Below are positions 36,501 through 43,252 of a stretch of 64,000 nucleotides of DNA, piece after piece. Below the pieces are notes generated by a model. The model had not been told where the DNA came from, searched no databases, and worked only from the letters and a program-made list of their open reading frames with translations. Each line of letters starts with the position of its first letter. Position 1 is the first letter of the stretch. The DNA is from an uncultured beta proteobacterium (lineage in GTDB: Bacteria > Pseudomonadota > Gammaproteobacteria > Burkholderiales > Burkholderiaceae_C), in NCBI GenBank assembly GCA_903886275.1, contig CAISLN010000022.1:31847-95846 (forward strand). Direction: 5' to 3'. Both the position numbers and the translations under genes were made by a program.

Positions 36501-39172
36501 ATCGACTTGCCATCATTGACATACTTGATGCCAAGGTTTTGCAGTGCCTCGTTTTGTGGCGCGTTCTGCGCTATTTGGACGGCGGCATCGTCCGTGATCG
36601 CGTCGTTCGCGTGGGCGGCAATGAGGCTCTCGCCTCCATTATTTGAGATGCCGAAAGCCGCACGCCCGACGGCAGTGTTAAGCAGTCCATCTTCTTGGGC
36701 TTCGCTGGGGGTGAGGTGGGACTTAACTTCTCTGAAGTAGTTGACATAATCTTTGACCTTTCCACGCCCATCTTTGACGTTGAGTTCAATATCCAGTACG
36801 CGGGCTTGTGCAGTGTTGAACCCGTCCGATTCATTATGAACCTGCGCGGGAATGGTGGTTTGCCCATCGCGCTGCGCCAGATCGAGCCGGTGGCGTCCCG
36901 AGATTACCTCCATGTCGCCGTTATTGCGCCGCCAGACCTGAATGGGGGACGCCAGGGCGCGGTCATACCGGCCATAGAGCGGCGTGATGATGCCCCTGGC
37001 ATCAGCGCCTTCCTTGAACTGCGGAATGTCGCCCGACAGCTTCAAGCCAGCGACCGCAATTTCCTCGACGGGTGCGTCTAGCTCGGAGCCTTGCTCGGCG
37101 CTGGCAGCGACTGCCCCGGCGCGGGGAGCGGCGGCGGGCGCTGGCGACTGGAGCGGCTGGGACGGTTGGACTTCGACGGCTTTTGGGGCTTGAGCAAGGG
37201 GTGTCTCCTGTGATTTACGGGCTTGGTACTGGTTTTCCGCAACCGCCGCTTGGGCAATGACATCGGATGGTGTAAAAGCTCCACCGGTCTGGCTGACCGG
37301 TGGAGAAACCGGGGCTGATCGAGTCCCGGATGGCAACGCAATGGGTGCTGTGAGGCCAAGGGCTGCGACTGGCGCTGGCAATGCCAGTTGCGCGGTTGGC
37401 GCAACTTGGGCAGGCGGTACAAGAATGGCAGCAATGTCGGCCTTGACCGTCTCCTGTGCGCCCGGTGCCTCGCCTTCAGCCAACGGGGCCAAGCCCTTGG
37501 CTGCACGCACCATGTCATAACGCGGGTCGGTGCCCAGCACATCCTGACCGTTGATAGGGTCAATGATGGTCGGGCGCGTTGTGGTTGCGGGCGGCGCGCC
37601 GGGGGGCGCAGTGGGCAGTACCCGCGTTGCTAGCGGCGGCGCGCCGGGGGGCGGCGGTGGCGTCAGACCGGCCATCGCCGCAATGTCTGTCTTGACCTTT
37701 GCTTTGGACGACTGGAAACCAGAAGCAATGGAGTTCTTTATCGGGACTGCAAATTGAGTCGCACCCGCTTGCCCTAGCGAAACCGCTGCGCCCTCGATGG
37801 ACGACTTGATTGGGTCGCTGGTTGCGCTCGGATCAACCTGAACAATCGCGCCGTGCTGGCCGATGTCCTCCAGCGGGTTCTGAACAGCCTCTTCCAGTAT
37901 TTCCTTGCCCGTGTTCTTGGCCGCTTCCTTATAGAGGTTGACCTGACCGGCCATCGCAGCAGCAGTAGCCGCGCCACCGCCAGTAAGGATTGAGCCAGCG
38001 GCAGTGCCCTGCCCTGCCAGGGTCGCGTACTCGGCAGACAATCTGCCTTGGAGCAGCGCCCGTGCGGCTTTGTCATCGCCGTTGGACTGTTTCAAATACT
38101 CCTGATACATCGGCAACTTGGCGAGGTTTGCAGGGTCGGCGCTCTCTACCGCCTTGTGGATCGCATCAGCGGTCTGGAATACCGTGGTGCTGGATTCGCT
38201 GCCAATGCTCAGAGCGGTCAGCACCGGCTCCCACTTCACCATCGCAGCGGCAGCAGCGTTGGCAGCAGCTTGCATGGCCGTGGTCTTGGCAACTTCAATA
38301 GCAGCCGCTTTTTCTGCCGCAGTGCCCATCGTCTTCGCCATTAGGAAGGCTGGCGACACCATCGCCTCCTTGAGAGCGACTTCGCCCGCAGCCGCCCCGG
38401 CCATGCCCGTGATCGAGCGCGCAACCGCGCCACCCGCATAGCCAAGCGCCAACATAGGCGCTTGTGACGGCAGGTTTTCCAGCGTCATGTCGAACAACCT
38501 GCCGGGGTGTTTCACCAAAAAATCCAATGCCTCAAAGCCCTTGGTCTTGCCATACTCCTGACTGAGCGCGTTGTATTCGGCAGAGTGAGCGTCAGCCGCA
38601 TCCGTCTGCATCATCGCGCCGACCTTACGCATGGTGCTTGACGCAGTGCCCTGGTCGTCGGCTTTCTTGAGTTGCTGCGCCATCTCTGCGCCGTATTTCT
38701 CGTAGGCGGGGTGGAACCATTCGTGCATGGCTTGCGCGCCCTTTTCGGCACCCAGCGGCAGTTCACCCGATCCACCGGCCCATTTATTCAGTGCCGACAG
38801 TCCGCGCAGCGGCCCGGTCAACACCGTGTCCCCAATGGAAGTGGCAATGGACTTCACAAAGGGCATGGGTGCTGCACCAGCGATGCCCATCTGTGCATAC
38901 AGTTGACCAACCCCGGACTTGACCGCCTGCGCGCTGTCTGTCTTGGCCAGTGCGGTGTTATCGAGCCACTGCATATAGCTCTGGTCTGGCACGGGCGCAG
39001 TCGGTGCGCTCACCGGCTCGGTAGGCACCACGGCGGCGGGTGTGCTGGAGGCTTTGACCAGGTTTTTGTGCTTCTGCCAGAGTGACAACTCTTGCCCGAC
39101 GATTGGATCGCTCATACCCCAATCGTTTTTCACGATGGGATCATCCTTACCCCAGCTATTGTCGTCAGCCAT
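24530..39172 (-). CDS. Giant polyvalent virion-associated protein, 4,880 residues
   Basis: A single uninterrupted frame of 14.6 kb. Visible regions (approximate residues): Ala-rich hydrophobic helices, 220-345; Pro/Ala linkers; a ParB-like domain with VISGRHRLDLAQRDG near 760; several linker-separated modules; a zincin-type LPD1-like domain with ALAHEWFHALDHYLG near 2660; an uncharacterised module with VLFVEEIQSDWGQ near 3225; a second zincin site, LAHELMHKHG, near 3655; an ADP-ribosyltransferase-like domain with FYHGTRDDF (3859), LGDGVYVVSS (3883) and VELVAFSNTD (3962); and an LPD38-type C-terminal region (3990-4880) with a hydrophobic segment near 4577. Polyvalent proteins of this kind are thought to be packaged and injected to act early on the host. 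Bcep22-type podophages also carry one giant virion protein. Domain calls are from motifs only; no helicase, methylase or RNA polymerase signature was found. Confidence 0.88.
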   Translation of the reverse strand: MADDNSWGKDDPIVKNDWGMSDPIVGQELSLWQKHKNLVKASSTPAAVVPTEPVSAPTAPVPDQSYMQWLDNTALAKTDSAQAVKSGVGQLYAQMGIAGAAPMPFVKSIATSIGDTVLTGPLRGLSALNKWAGGSGELPLGAEKGAQAMHEWFHPAYEKYGAEMAQQLKKADDQGTASSTMRKVGAMMQTDAADAHSAEYNALSQEYGKTKGFEALDFLVKHPGRLFDMTLENLPSQAPMLALGYAGGAVARSITGMAGAAAGEVALKEAMVSPAFLMAKTMGTAAEKAAAIEVAKTTAMQAAANAAAAAMVKWEPVLTALSIGSESSTTVFQTADAIHKAVESADPANLAKLPMYQEYLKQSNGDDKAARALLQGRLSAEYATLAGQGTAAGSILTGGGAATAAAMAGQVNLYKEAAKNTGKEILEEAVQNPLEDIGQHGAIVQVDPSATSDPIKSSIEGAAVSLGQAGATQFAVPIKNSIASGFQSSKAKVKTDIAAMAGLTPPPPPGAPPLATRVLPTAPPGAPPATTTRPTIIDPINGQDVLGTDPRYDMVRAAKGLAPLAEGEAPGAQETVKADIAAILVPPAQVAPTAQLALPAPVAALGLTAPIALPSGTRSAPVSPPVSQTGGAFTPSDVIAQAAVAENQYQARKSQETPLAQAPKAVEVQPSQPLQSPAPAAAPRAGAVAASAEQGSELDAPVEEIAVAGLKLSGDIPQFKEGADARGIITPLYGRYDRALASPIQVWRRNNGDMEVISGRHRLDLAQRDGQTTIPAQVHNESDGFNTAQARVLDIELNVKDGRGKVKDYVNYFREVKSHLTPSEAQEDGLLNTAVGRAAFGISNNGGESLIAAHANDAITDDAAVQIAQNAPQNEALQNLGIKYVNDGKSINFSVNAMRAAQAAGFKGGDNGDLFGFDDAFAKEAEAVAKEANRQQVSARQKLAAIQGAAKRPGLAKEGGVMVKNQRATEAKIAQLKQQIIDLEGFATNPEVYKQLRIDAGLAPQGDVAPVAPVVAAPAATAEAPAAPAAAVVTAPKDGDINTSGVQDIRQYQPTNSDQDKIREALKIYDRIGDTDGYVASTIAWNFARIKMAGEKTKTFDAEAILQDARDKESGKVQFVKGGAKAADAAAPEVPVKAAPVTAAPAAKKLPATEIRIGDAVRVEGGDYIVTGGITGGIVAAREVPNAFGVTEIESKFLLGDDAIRARLEAVKAATPAPVPEAPAAPAAGVERGTIGMMLSSGQVVTTQTGRETTPFPNVRKSNATTKAGDQWLMQNAIDEAVSRGDKFNERQFKADLNNPQQAGKDAAEEYLFGDYIPKVVPSILKPLVAAVPVDAKAKWLKALNDQNRLAGDTGVQLKVQNGKLTFFGDTQATIQGRRIAATLAQAQKAGATVDEIIAAINAPAAPATPAQQAAPPPEPAQQAAPSPAAAAVLPPSPALQTRIDAVVQRYVETNHEDMAKVIQSALRTRTPTEENVAFWESSLKANLAKWDVKTNIENGTGKPIAPELRTTADLFTNPHELLVSKSVPQAMIDATLAKANGYVMEAARLGIKLDEVNNNYPLALQNLKAAEHSLRGIFARYANKLNAVKLEHKTANPEALAEAERELKHELALPVTSSSQQAPEQGAAPAAAPAAVPAAWTGPSQATRTQVVQPWQMTQEQFVAKNKDVNAAWQVSHEGPSHFGNFYGHDYQAYMDDKSGELGTYEAQMHKSEVRNALANGQEVPAEVLAQYPDLKPQPAAAAPAKHFRNPDGLNVLRAPIEDGDWFKLKNGDEWQARQGYSGRGWSLVRNGQLHPEARNYESQADFMRSVIEVTSQTQAPGQVKGEIQPWQTVIPPRGMPVAPSDTQADGPRNVIYRLAQNAVGALTQNQRMGGQEFYPYALPATETEHGIVRFFPYDQKPPAPWKLVSGESVRPSMTAPDVITARLQKQLGSSPVLAYGKSMTGNVYTADGQIFKPSENRLVGSVAKVGDKEVHKPAVLGEYPVFVERSGKYKTFTHKKKITAMPGADSAAVSAAPVAPQSELTAPTRAEVLQQQDNAANASALDEQARLQRESEAQALAPPVAPEQRTDTSGDMFAVEKAQAEIAKRNAGKVQEVDPNQVKLFDEPAADPVAQAKAHLDAAGITGTERTNTIAQVRRGDLTPAEVAEAHGVPADGKSRAVTGGQIGVNGYEYKGGQFLPSTELPPGSYRGDDGKVHVGNRGELIEPGKFENPPSPTSRSILVLAGAGTATIFENGKLVLNPGANGDGTRWSDGTQVTPDSVITPGIKGVLFDSTYTLQELMDLYARGARWLELKPAQPAGKIEDVGEKIGGARKDTAVSTGPKAARTTVDDGKPTWAKRFQIGQVVGGFDIQNYDPVTGKRESLAGKWVISDLRNKDRMGQPRQVGHYFDTKAKAEAALPLLAVAQKHRVVATRVQGYKAPSAAEVDAQLKADMAAKAADDNAPGKFEYAMMQNAKKRLQVGTITQADYDRVTAQWAEKAAQYTPPPSAADKADATMVYEIWRDISDHKRVKVVDQTFATRNDAMQYMAQHATEILETSTTFGEADLPQSESTLRTGVPRRTGDVQGQHFKDTFGFRGVEFGNWNNQTERQEVMNAAFDGLHDLADVLGIPPKAIGLNGDLALAFGARGQGLSSARAHYEREHAVMNLTKMNGAGALAHEWFHALDHYLGRQDGKATSTWTVNPDGTRTFKVSTSPSGDYVSHGFAYKSGVRAELKAAYTTLVESLFTKAEQYVEDTARADKFVGRAKDELATALAKIRAGLAEQKDVRYYKRNNKPASAEQLAEFDAVAAELVEGRGLPTAWTYTSPGDTPANKAQAMAGRHSNEALEKLSAINKAVRGRSGFDSTNKNGVFDNLRSNMDRYEQRLKMLSDANKSTEKTKQVPTSFAMDAKSLDQGRGADYWTTPHEMVARAFQGYVEDRVAAKGGKSPFLNYAPENSAILTPWGLKRPYPAGAERKAMNAAFDAFVRAIKVRETDQGTAMYSRTWRSALADGIDALTVKAAPADGWLATIKGMVNKGTVKAAEVEWSGVTDWIKMQGGKVSKEDVAAFLKGNGVKVTETVLGAPLSEDPEGIAARKAVFDRYEPEIGRIYKDMDQSADTETQMKQLADLMDKRDAEADAAYTIPENDPSKFDQYQLPGGENYREVLLTLPPKDSVKTKTVQSPRGWGDTDGVNLGVQRTGDTGADYRSGHWNQPNVLAHIRVNDRVDADGKKVLFVEEIQSDWGQAGKKKGFVTPGKLPDGWTVVEQPTYRYRGGPQDGTEWMVYDKTKTQTGLGSSTREGAIASATTPGPLSGVPDAPFVTKTDAWVALALKRVIKMAVDGGYDRVAFVNGQQSADRYDLSKQISAFNYEPIGDTGTYEIEALDHAGRAVIEEDDVPLSRIEELVGKEIAKKVEAREGKVFGQSYRDWHRLSGLDLKVGGEGMKAFYDQIVPAAVKDVLRKLGGGQMETMDMKVPRTGLSDRFEWVGPDLSADDVARVAADNSHPAQIQQHLREIAEAMRSGMGQAEAINDFASIRAAEALGGTMQPGAPATTQQISFAITPAMKEQASKGMPLFSEGTNATPTTVPALEQAITEFTGKFLGNQLGRIVATTADQIKSTWEPLVGRVNLESEGDAVKAQAFYDRTTKTVFLIADHIEAGTEQAVLAHELMHKHGQAVLGEAGWNKLHGTIQTWKQAQEGTQERAVYDYASQRVNAAGAGLSSQELFPYAVEGALKLGIKPSLMAAPGTVARWLETVKQALHQVWSKITGKPETFKAQDLVDLAFGIAQRENNPGLAIADQTETPAFKKWYGDWHNAVGGAANERGRANDVNGIQRQGGVGTNAHGPVTVGDITFTGTTGPIGRDAKPVIFYHGTRDDFAVVRRDHPNRKDKGWLGDGVYVVSSADMADDYAWAKHGQSGRSIMPLFMAVGNPYIATQAVKDKYSKASASEITKFTENLKAQGHDGVAMVHVNGVVELVAFSNTDVKSAIGNNGNFDGTNPDIQYSRKQFGQFGDLTPDQLEAVKNVIGVPKTLKERAAQFGQDWRTETAQGVFDQFSPILAYSTKGYMQARMSKGSSSTLEAIFMYGKPYIDENGDINGQFDHANGGQNGFASVLAKLDGEHDRFLLWVAATRAERLKTIGLENLFSDTDIARLKTTNQGQLQNGKDRAAAYNTALRGLMDYNNAMLDIAWQRGLISAETRRMFQDMPYVPFYRLMEEGIVQGFVAKGGLVNQQAWKRLSGGTEKLHADLLANVLKNWSHLIEASARNESAKTTLNEAVRLGAAQEVPSGTPGKGLVHFRENTTTELKLDPATGLYARVEKYVPAGQTYKDANGVSQVSNGTAQVMENVERTFSVSDPYLLDAITSIDNTYRAPKVMRDFKQLLTSAVTVNPAFKLRNLIRDSIQATLLDELSYNPVKNAAKGLALTKIDSETRAKLLFSGGMIRFGSMLDGNNADMARELVTRGVPEAHILDNANKVEAMWSHHIKPAFDAYQELGDRSEQVNRAALYEILTRPVADGGKGMTHGEASFWARDLMDFSMSGKWQAVRFLTQTVPFLNAGLQGAYKLGKSTAKNKARAGIVMGAVVMASLALLGAGHDDPEWKKREDWDRDNYWWFKVGGYAFRVPKPFEVGAIGTLAERLAELAFDDEMTGERFKERLISLVTQQLRLNPVPQLVKPLLELYANKNFFTDRPIETQGMEKLLPEDRSSENTSGTAKLLGSLGLPNPVSPGNTLSPVQVDSLIRGYFSWVGTSITTALDYGIFHPLENKGAAVPMKLKDVFLAGNFVESLPAGSSRYVTQLYEQAAEIEQAYGSYRKKLMAGDQAGADALMKKEGNKINQVLLVRKLIERESMLSKQIIEVRNDKKMSGPQKRVEIDGLTKQKDELAQMLKPG

Positions 39173-39219
39173 TGGAAGACCCTTTATGCCAGTCGTTGAC
39201 TAGGGGGACTCTATGGCAA

Positions 39220-39230
39220 ACACCAGCATT
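39220..39230 (-). promoter_or_regulatory. Late-operon motif AATGCTGGTGT, site 1
   Basis: Lies at the stop of the 532-residue gene, 48 bp upstream of the giant gene start. One of five matching sites found in late-operon gaps; function unknown. Confidence 0.6.
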
Positions 39231-40828
39231 TAAGGCTTGGTTCGCATGACTCCCGGCGGGTCATTCGGGTGGTGATACTGCGTACCAGACGGCAGTGCTT
39301 TGTAGTCCGCTTCTGTCATGGCTTTGGGGGCATTGGAGTCGGTGACTGGGCCGTTTATGTCGAACTGTTCCGTCCGTATCACCTTGTAGTTTCGGTCGTA
39401 GAAGGTCGTTGTTCCCCTTCCACTGCGGTCACGGGCGGTGCGCGAAAAGCCATTGCCAATAGGGTCGCGCGATTCACTGACCGTCACCTCACCAGATCGG
39501 TCGGCAGTCGTCTTGCGCTCTGCCACGCTAATTGCTCTTTCCAGCGCCTTGCCCTGCGGGCTTGCCTGCCCCGCAGCATCGAGCTTCATGTACTTGTCGA
39601 TGTTGTCGTCTAGCACCTTCTTGGCTGCTGTTGCGCGCTCCATTTCCAGCAACTGTGCGTTATGCAGTCCGACTTGTGCCGCACTGGCGGCTCCTGAGTT
39701 ACGGGCAGACAGGGAAGCGGTGTCCGCATTGCGCGCCAATATGTCCTCATGGGCTTTATTTGAGCGGCCCGTCTCCGCAATCTTCAACTGCTCCTGCCGC
39801 AATTTTTCTTGCTCCACAGCGCGCTTCGCCATTGCCTGCTCATGGGCCACAAAGGCGTCCGGGTTGTCATTTGCCATAACGTTCGCATCGGCCTTGAACT
39901 GATCCAGTCCGTCATAGAGTTTTCCAGCCTGGAAAAGACCCGCACCTTTGCCCGTGGCCTGATCGAAGGTCTCGACTTGGAACCGTCCGGTGGGCTTGCC
40001 CGTGGCATCCACTTGGGGCACAGCGCGAACCGACTTTCCATCATCAATGTGGCCGTAAGCCTCGTTGATTCCCTCGATGGTGGTGGCCCTGTTGATGTCG
40101 CGGCGCACTTGGTTGCTGCGCTCGGTAGCGGCCTTTGCAATCGCGTCCTGGTAATGCTGCCAATCGCCACGGTCCAAGTACACCGATGCGACATAACTGT
40201 GCTGGTCAGCCAGCGTGATCTTGCGTAGCCCATCCGTTGCCTTTGCCTTTGCCTCTTCGGGACTCAGCCCTTCAGCCTCAAGCGTGGCTTGGCGTGCGGC
40301 GAGGTCAACATTTCTGTCGCCCGTGCTGGGGTTGTACATCGCACCGATCTTTGGCATAGCCGCCAGTCGGGCGACCATCGCTGTGTTTTGGTCATACTCG
40401 CGCTGCGCTGCCTGCGATTGCAGTTCGGTCAGGCCCATCTGTGCGGCGTCCCGGCGCAGCCCCGATGCCTCCTTGATGCGCCCCGCGTTGGCATACACAT
40501 CGGCGCTTGCGCGGGCGCGTGCGGCCTCGATCTGGCTGTCTGTGAATGCCGCGTCCTGCGTCTTGCCGCCTAGCGTGTAGTGGGTCTTGGTCGCGCTTGG
40601 CTGCATCAGCCCGTAGCTTGCGGCCTCGGCATTGGTCATCTGGCCGTCGCTACCCGGCCCCTGATACAGCCCCTCCATTTCGACCTTGTTGAAGTCGGAG
40701 TTTGTGGCGGATTGCTGGCCGGTGTTCTTGTAGGCGTCCCCTGCCGCCTTCTCCAGCTTGGCGTCCTGGTAGTCCTGCACGACCTTCTGGCCGAACTCGT
40801 AGCCCCGCATTACGTCTTTGAAGCTCAT
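39230..40828 (-). CDS. Putative internal virion / structural coiled-coil protein
   Basis: A 532-residue, Ala/Gln-rich, largely helical soluble protein. It has long charged helices (for example about residues 355-440) and no transmembrane segment or enzymatic motif. The start at 40826-40828 (MSFKDVMRGYEFGQ) is 1 bp after the preceding stop; a frame extension to 40870 lies within that gene. Its place between the S74-tailed protein and the giant protein suggests an internal core or DNA-ejection protein. The function is inferred from position only. Confidence 0.75.
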   Translation of the reverse strand: MSFKDVMRGYEFGQKVVQDYQDAKLEKAAGDAYKNTGQQSATNSDFNKVEMEGLYQGPGSDGQMTNAEAASYGLMQPSATKTHYTLGGKTQDAAFTDSQIEAARARASADVYANAGRIKEASGLRRDAAQMGLTELQSQAAQREYDQNTAMVARLAAMPKIGAMYNPSTGDRNVDLAARQATLEAEGLSPEEAKAKATDGLRKITLADQHSYVASVYLDRGDWQHYQDAIAKAATERSNQVRRDINRATTIEGINEAYGHIDDGKSVRAVPQVDATGKPTGRFQVETFDQATGKGAGLFQAGKLYDGLDQFKADANVMANDNPDAFVAHEQAMAKRAVEQEKLRQEQLKIAETGRSNKAHEDILARNADTASLSARNSGAASAAQVGLHNAQLLEMERATAAKKVLDDNIDKYMKLDAAGQASPQGKALERAISVAERKTTADRSGEVTVSESRDPIGNGFSRTARDRSGRGTTTFYDRNYKVIRTEQFDINGPVTDSNAPKAMTEADYKALPSGTQYHHPNDPPGVMRTKP

Positions 40829-40829
40829 G

Positions 40830-41864
40830 TCAATGCACCTTGTTGTAATCGACCATTGAGAACCCGCCAACGCTGACCGCTGCCTCGGGCACCTCGTCAG
40901 CCATCACGCCGACAAAATACGCATCCGACCAAAGGTACTGGTAGACGTAGAGCCTTGTCCCGCCGGGGGTCATGCCGAACGGGTGGATGTCGCGCTTCAA
41001 CCTGCGGTCGGACCACACTTTCGCGGCAGCGCCAAGCCCTGCGCCCAACAAGCCCATCATGTCGCTGCCACTGTTGGCGGCGTAGTTGGATTGAGTGCCG
41101 TACAGACTGGTCAAGCCCTGCGCCTGTATGCCCGCGCCCTGCATGATGGTGCCTGCGCCCTGACTCAGCCCATTCATGTACGCGGCACCCGGCTGCATGA
41201 TGCTGTTGCCTGCGCCCTGGCCCGCTTGCAGCGAGAGCGCGTAAGCGCCTTGCGCCGCGCCGGTCAGCCCCTTGCCCAGCCCCACCGCATTGGTCATGCG
41301 TGCGACACCTTCATTTCTGGCCGCAGTGCGGGCGCTGTTTGCTGCGCCAGCCGCTGCGCCAGCCTGCGCGATGGCCGTTTGGTTGCCCAGCGCCAACGCC
41401 CTGCCTGAATTGGGGTTGACCCCCATGCGCGAGAGCGCACGGGAATTCTGGTCGCGCGCCGCGCCAAACGACTTGGTGACATCGGCCCCGGCGATGCCCG
41501 CCAGCCGTTCGCGCTCGGCGTCGGTGTTGAAGTTCTCGGCGTCCCTGACCATCGACTGCTCAAGGGGGCGATAGGTACTTAGGTTGTAGGCCCGGTCCTC
41601 TGCCGCATTGGCAGCGTTGGTGTTCATCGTGTCGATCTGGCTTTTCAGGATCGGCTGAAACGCTGCATAGTTCAGGTCGTACTGGCGTCTTGCCTCGGCC
41701 TGCTGCGCGGTGCCAAGCTCAAAAGATTTGTCAGCCGCGTACTCAGACGCCGCCGCCGCAGGGCCAGGGTCGGGGGCGCTGCTGCCGCCCAGGTCAAAGT
41801 AGCAATACTGCTTGCCAAGTTTTGCGCGCTGGCGGCGCTCACCCTTGCTCAATCGTTGGGTCAT
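40830..41864 (-). CDS. Virion protein with C-terminal S74-like chaperone segment
   Basis: A 344-residue protein. The N-terminal two-thirds is Ala/Gly-rich and helical (repeated A-G-A stretches, possibly membrane-active). The C-terminus, KVWSDRRLKRDIHPFG, YVYQYLWSD and FVGVMADEV, is the start of the peptidase S74 intramolecular chaperone family (S-D-x-R-L-K-x-D-I hallmark, catalytic Ser-Asp of the endosialidase chaperone). Such domains autocleave after folding fibres; here the domain is short and attached to a probable internal protein. It overlaps the upstream methyltransferase-fusion stop by 4 bp. Confidence 0.78.
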   Translation of the reverse strand: MTQRLSKGERRQRAKLGKQYCYFDLGGSSAPDPGPAAAASEYAADKSFELGTAQQAEARRQYDLNYAAFQPILKSQIDTMNTNAANAAEDRAYNLSTYRPLEQSMVRDAENFNTDAERERLAGIAGADVTKSFGAARDQNSRALSRMGVNPNSGRALALGNQTAIAQAGAAAGAANSARTAARNEGVARMTNAVGLGKGLTGAAQGAYALSLQAGQGAGNSIMQPGAAYMNGLSQGAGTIMQGAGIQAQGLTSLYGTQSNYAANSGSDMMGLLGAGLGAAAKVWSDRRLKRDIHPFGMTPGGTRLYVYQYLWSDAYFVGVMADEVPEAAVSVGGFSMVDYNKVH

Positions 41865-42967
41865 GGCGTGGCTCCTTTTTGGAAAATGTAAACACAGCTT
41901 TTGCCAGCACCGTTTATGCAGTCGTGAAGGGCTTGAAACTGTGCAGACTTAGCCATCACATCCCGCCATTTGGCTGGGTATGTTTTTGGCGTGACCAACT
42001 GAACCAACTCAAGGCCAGCCCTGAATGCAGCGTCTATCATGGTGGTCGGGCTGGTTGGGCGATAGCCCCAGCTTCGCAAAATCGACGGGTTCGCACCCAC
42101 GGTGGGGATGACGTCTTTGATCACGCAGCGCCCACCCGGCTTCAACAAACGAAATGTCTCGGCCAGCAGTGCGTCCGTTTTTCCGTAGCCAAAGGACTCG
42201 CAAAAAATCACAGCGTCGGCTTGCGCCCCCGGTAAGCCGGTATCTGCGAAGTCGGCAAACACGGCTTGCAAACCCACACGGCCAATCTCTGTGACCTGTG
42301 CCTGACAATTCGTGACGTTCTTAAAATGCAGGTCAGCAACCGATGTCGTGCGCTGAAGGCCAGCCACCCCACAACCCATGTCTATGACCGTCGCGCCTGG
42401 GGCAATCTGTGCATATCCCAATAGCGCGTCAGATGCTGCTTGATCCGTCTCCCCCAATGGCGTGGCCTGAAACAGCAAAAGCCCTTGCGCCAAATACTCA
42501 CTCGTCTCCAATTCATAGCCATGATCGGAGTGTTCTGACCGGTAGTGGTCCAGCGTGTCCTTCTGGCTCAGTTGGCGCAGTTCCGGCCCGATCATGCGGA
42601 CCCACTCAGGCCCACCGATCAGCAAGGCGGTTGCCGTCGCCACATCCGCCACCGAGTAGCGCAGCACATGCGCCAGCGCCAGCCGCTCCCGGTCGCCCGA
42701 CAACTCATAGGCGTTGGCGATCTCGTAGTTCATGGCCCCCATCGCCATCAGGGGCAGCAGCGTGTCCATGTGCCTGCGAAAAAACGGGTTGCTCGGCAGG
42801 TCGATCAGCAGCGCATAGAAGGTTCGGTTGATCGTGATCTCGTCCACCGGCTTGTCCAGGTCCACCAGATCGTCCCAGACATGGGACACCCTGGAGAGCA
42901 GCAGAATCAGGTTCACCGCGTCCGCGTCACCGCGAAATGCCTTGGTCAAAAAGTCATGGTCAGTCAT
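41861..42967 (-). CDS. Phage helical domain fused to SAM-dependent methyltransferase
   Basis: A 368-residue two-part protein. Residues 1-150 are a helical domain (LSRVSHVWDDLVDLDKPVDE and NPFFRRHMDTLLPLMAMGAM) that I associate with stand-alone phage structural-module proteins of unknown function. Residues 155-368 are a class I methyltransferase: VIDMGCGVAGLQ is the SAM-binding glycine motif, then DAVIFCESFGYG and LKPGGRCVIKDV. The methyltransferase resembles small-molecule or lipid-type enzymes rather than DNA methylases, and there is no NPPY/DPPY motif. The substrate is unknown. It lies between an 85-residue protein and the S74-tailed virion gene, inside the late operon. Confidence 0.82.
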   Translation of the reverse strand: MTDHDFLTKAFRGDADAVNLILLLSRVSHVWDDLVDLDKPVDEITINRTFYALLIDLPSNPFFRRHMDTLLPLMAMGAMNYEIANAYELSGDRERLALAHVLRYSVADVATATALLIGGPEWVRMIGPELRQLSQKDTLDHYRSEHSDHGYELETSEYLAQGLLLFQATPLGETDQAASDALLGYAQIAPGATVIDMGCGVAGLQRTTSVADLHFKNVTNCQAQVTEIGRVGLQAVFADFADTGLPGAQADAVIFCESFGYGKTDALLAETFRLLKPGGRCVIKDVIPTVGANPSILRSWGYRPTSPTTMIDAAFRAGLELVQLVTPKTYPAKWRDVMAKSAQFQALHDCINGAGKSCVYIFQKGATP

Positions 42968-42985
42968 CAGGCGGTTATATCGGGC

Positions 42986-42996
42986 ACACCAGCATT
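42986..42996 (-). promoter_or_regulatory. Late-operon motif AATGCTGGTGT, site 2
   Basis: Begins at the stop of the 85-residue gene, about 20 bp upstream of the methyltransferase-fusion start. TATAACC follows 6 bp after the motif, as at site 4. Confidence 0.6.
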
Positions 42997-43252
42997 ACTG
43001 AAGTTTTTTAACCCGTGGTGCAACACCGGCAACGCGCTGGCTTAATTCAGACTCATAGGCGTGCTGGCAGTGATCCGGCCCCCAGTAGCGAAACAAGGTG
43101 TCGATCACCGGGCGCATGAAGCCCCAAAAGTGACCGTCGCACTCCATGCGCCAAGCCACACTAGACATGGTTTCATCCGGGTTTCCGTTGCAGACGGCCA
43201 CGTTGAAAAACTGGTCAATGGCGATCATCACGCGCAGCAGGTAGTCGCTCAT
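42995..43252 (-). CDS. Small phage late protein, unknown function
   Basis: An 85-residue Trp-, Cys- and His-containing protein beginning MSDYLLRVMIAIDQFFNVAV. It resembles the short proteins with Pro-Asp-Glu-Thr, HFWGFMRPVIDTLFRYWGP and HC-x-x-A-Y elements found among tail or late genes of many phages. No function is assigned. Its start overlaps the DUF4376-type gene stop by 4 bp. Confidence 0.7.
   Translation of the reverse strand: MSDYLLRVMIAIDQFFNVAVCNGNPDETMSSVAWRMECDGHFWGFMRPVIDTLFRYWGPDHCQHAYESELSQRVAGVAPRVKKLQ

Noticed and set aside
24530..39172. N4-type virion RNA polymerase in the giant protein
   Set aside because: No T7/N4-like polymerase motifs recognised; the visible modules are ParB-like, zincin-like, ART-like and LPD38-like.
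41861..42967. DNA-modifying (anti-restriction) methyltransferase
   Set aside because: No NPPY/DPPY or cytosine-methylase PC motif; sequence style is that of small-molecule or lipid-type enzymes.
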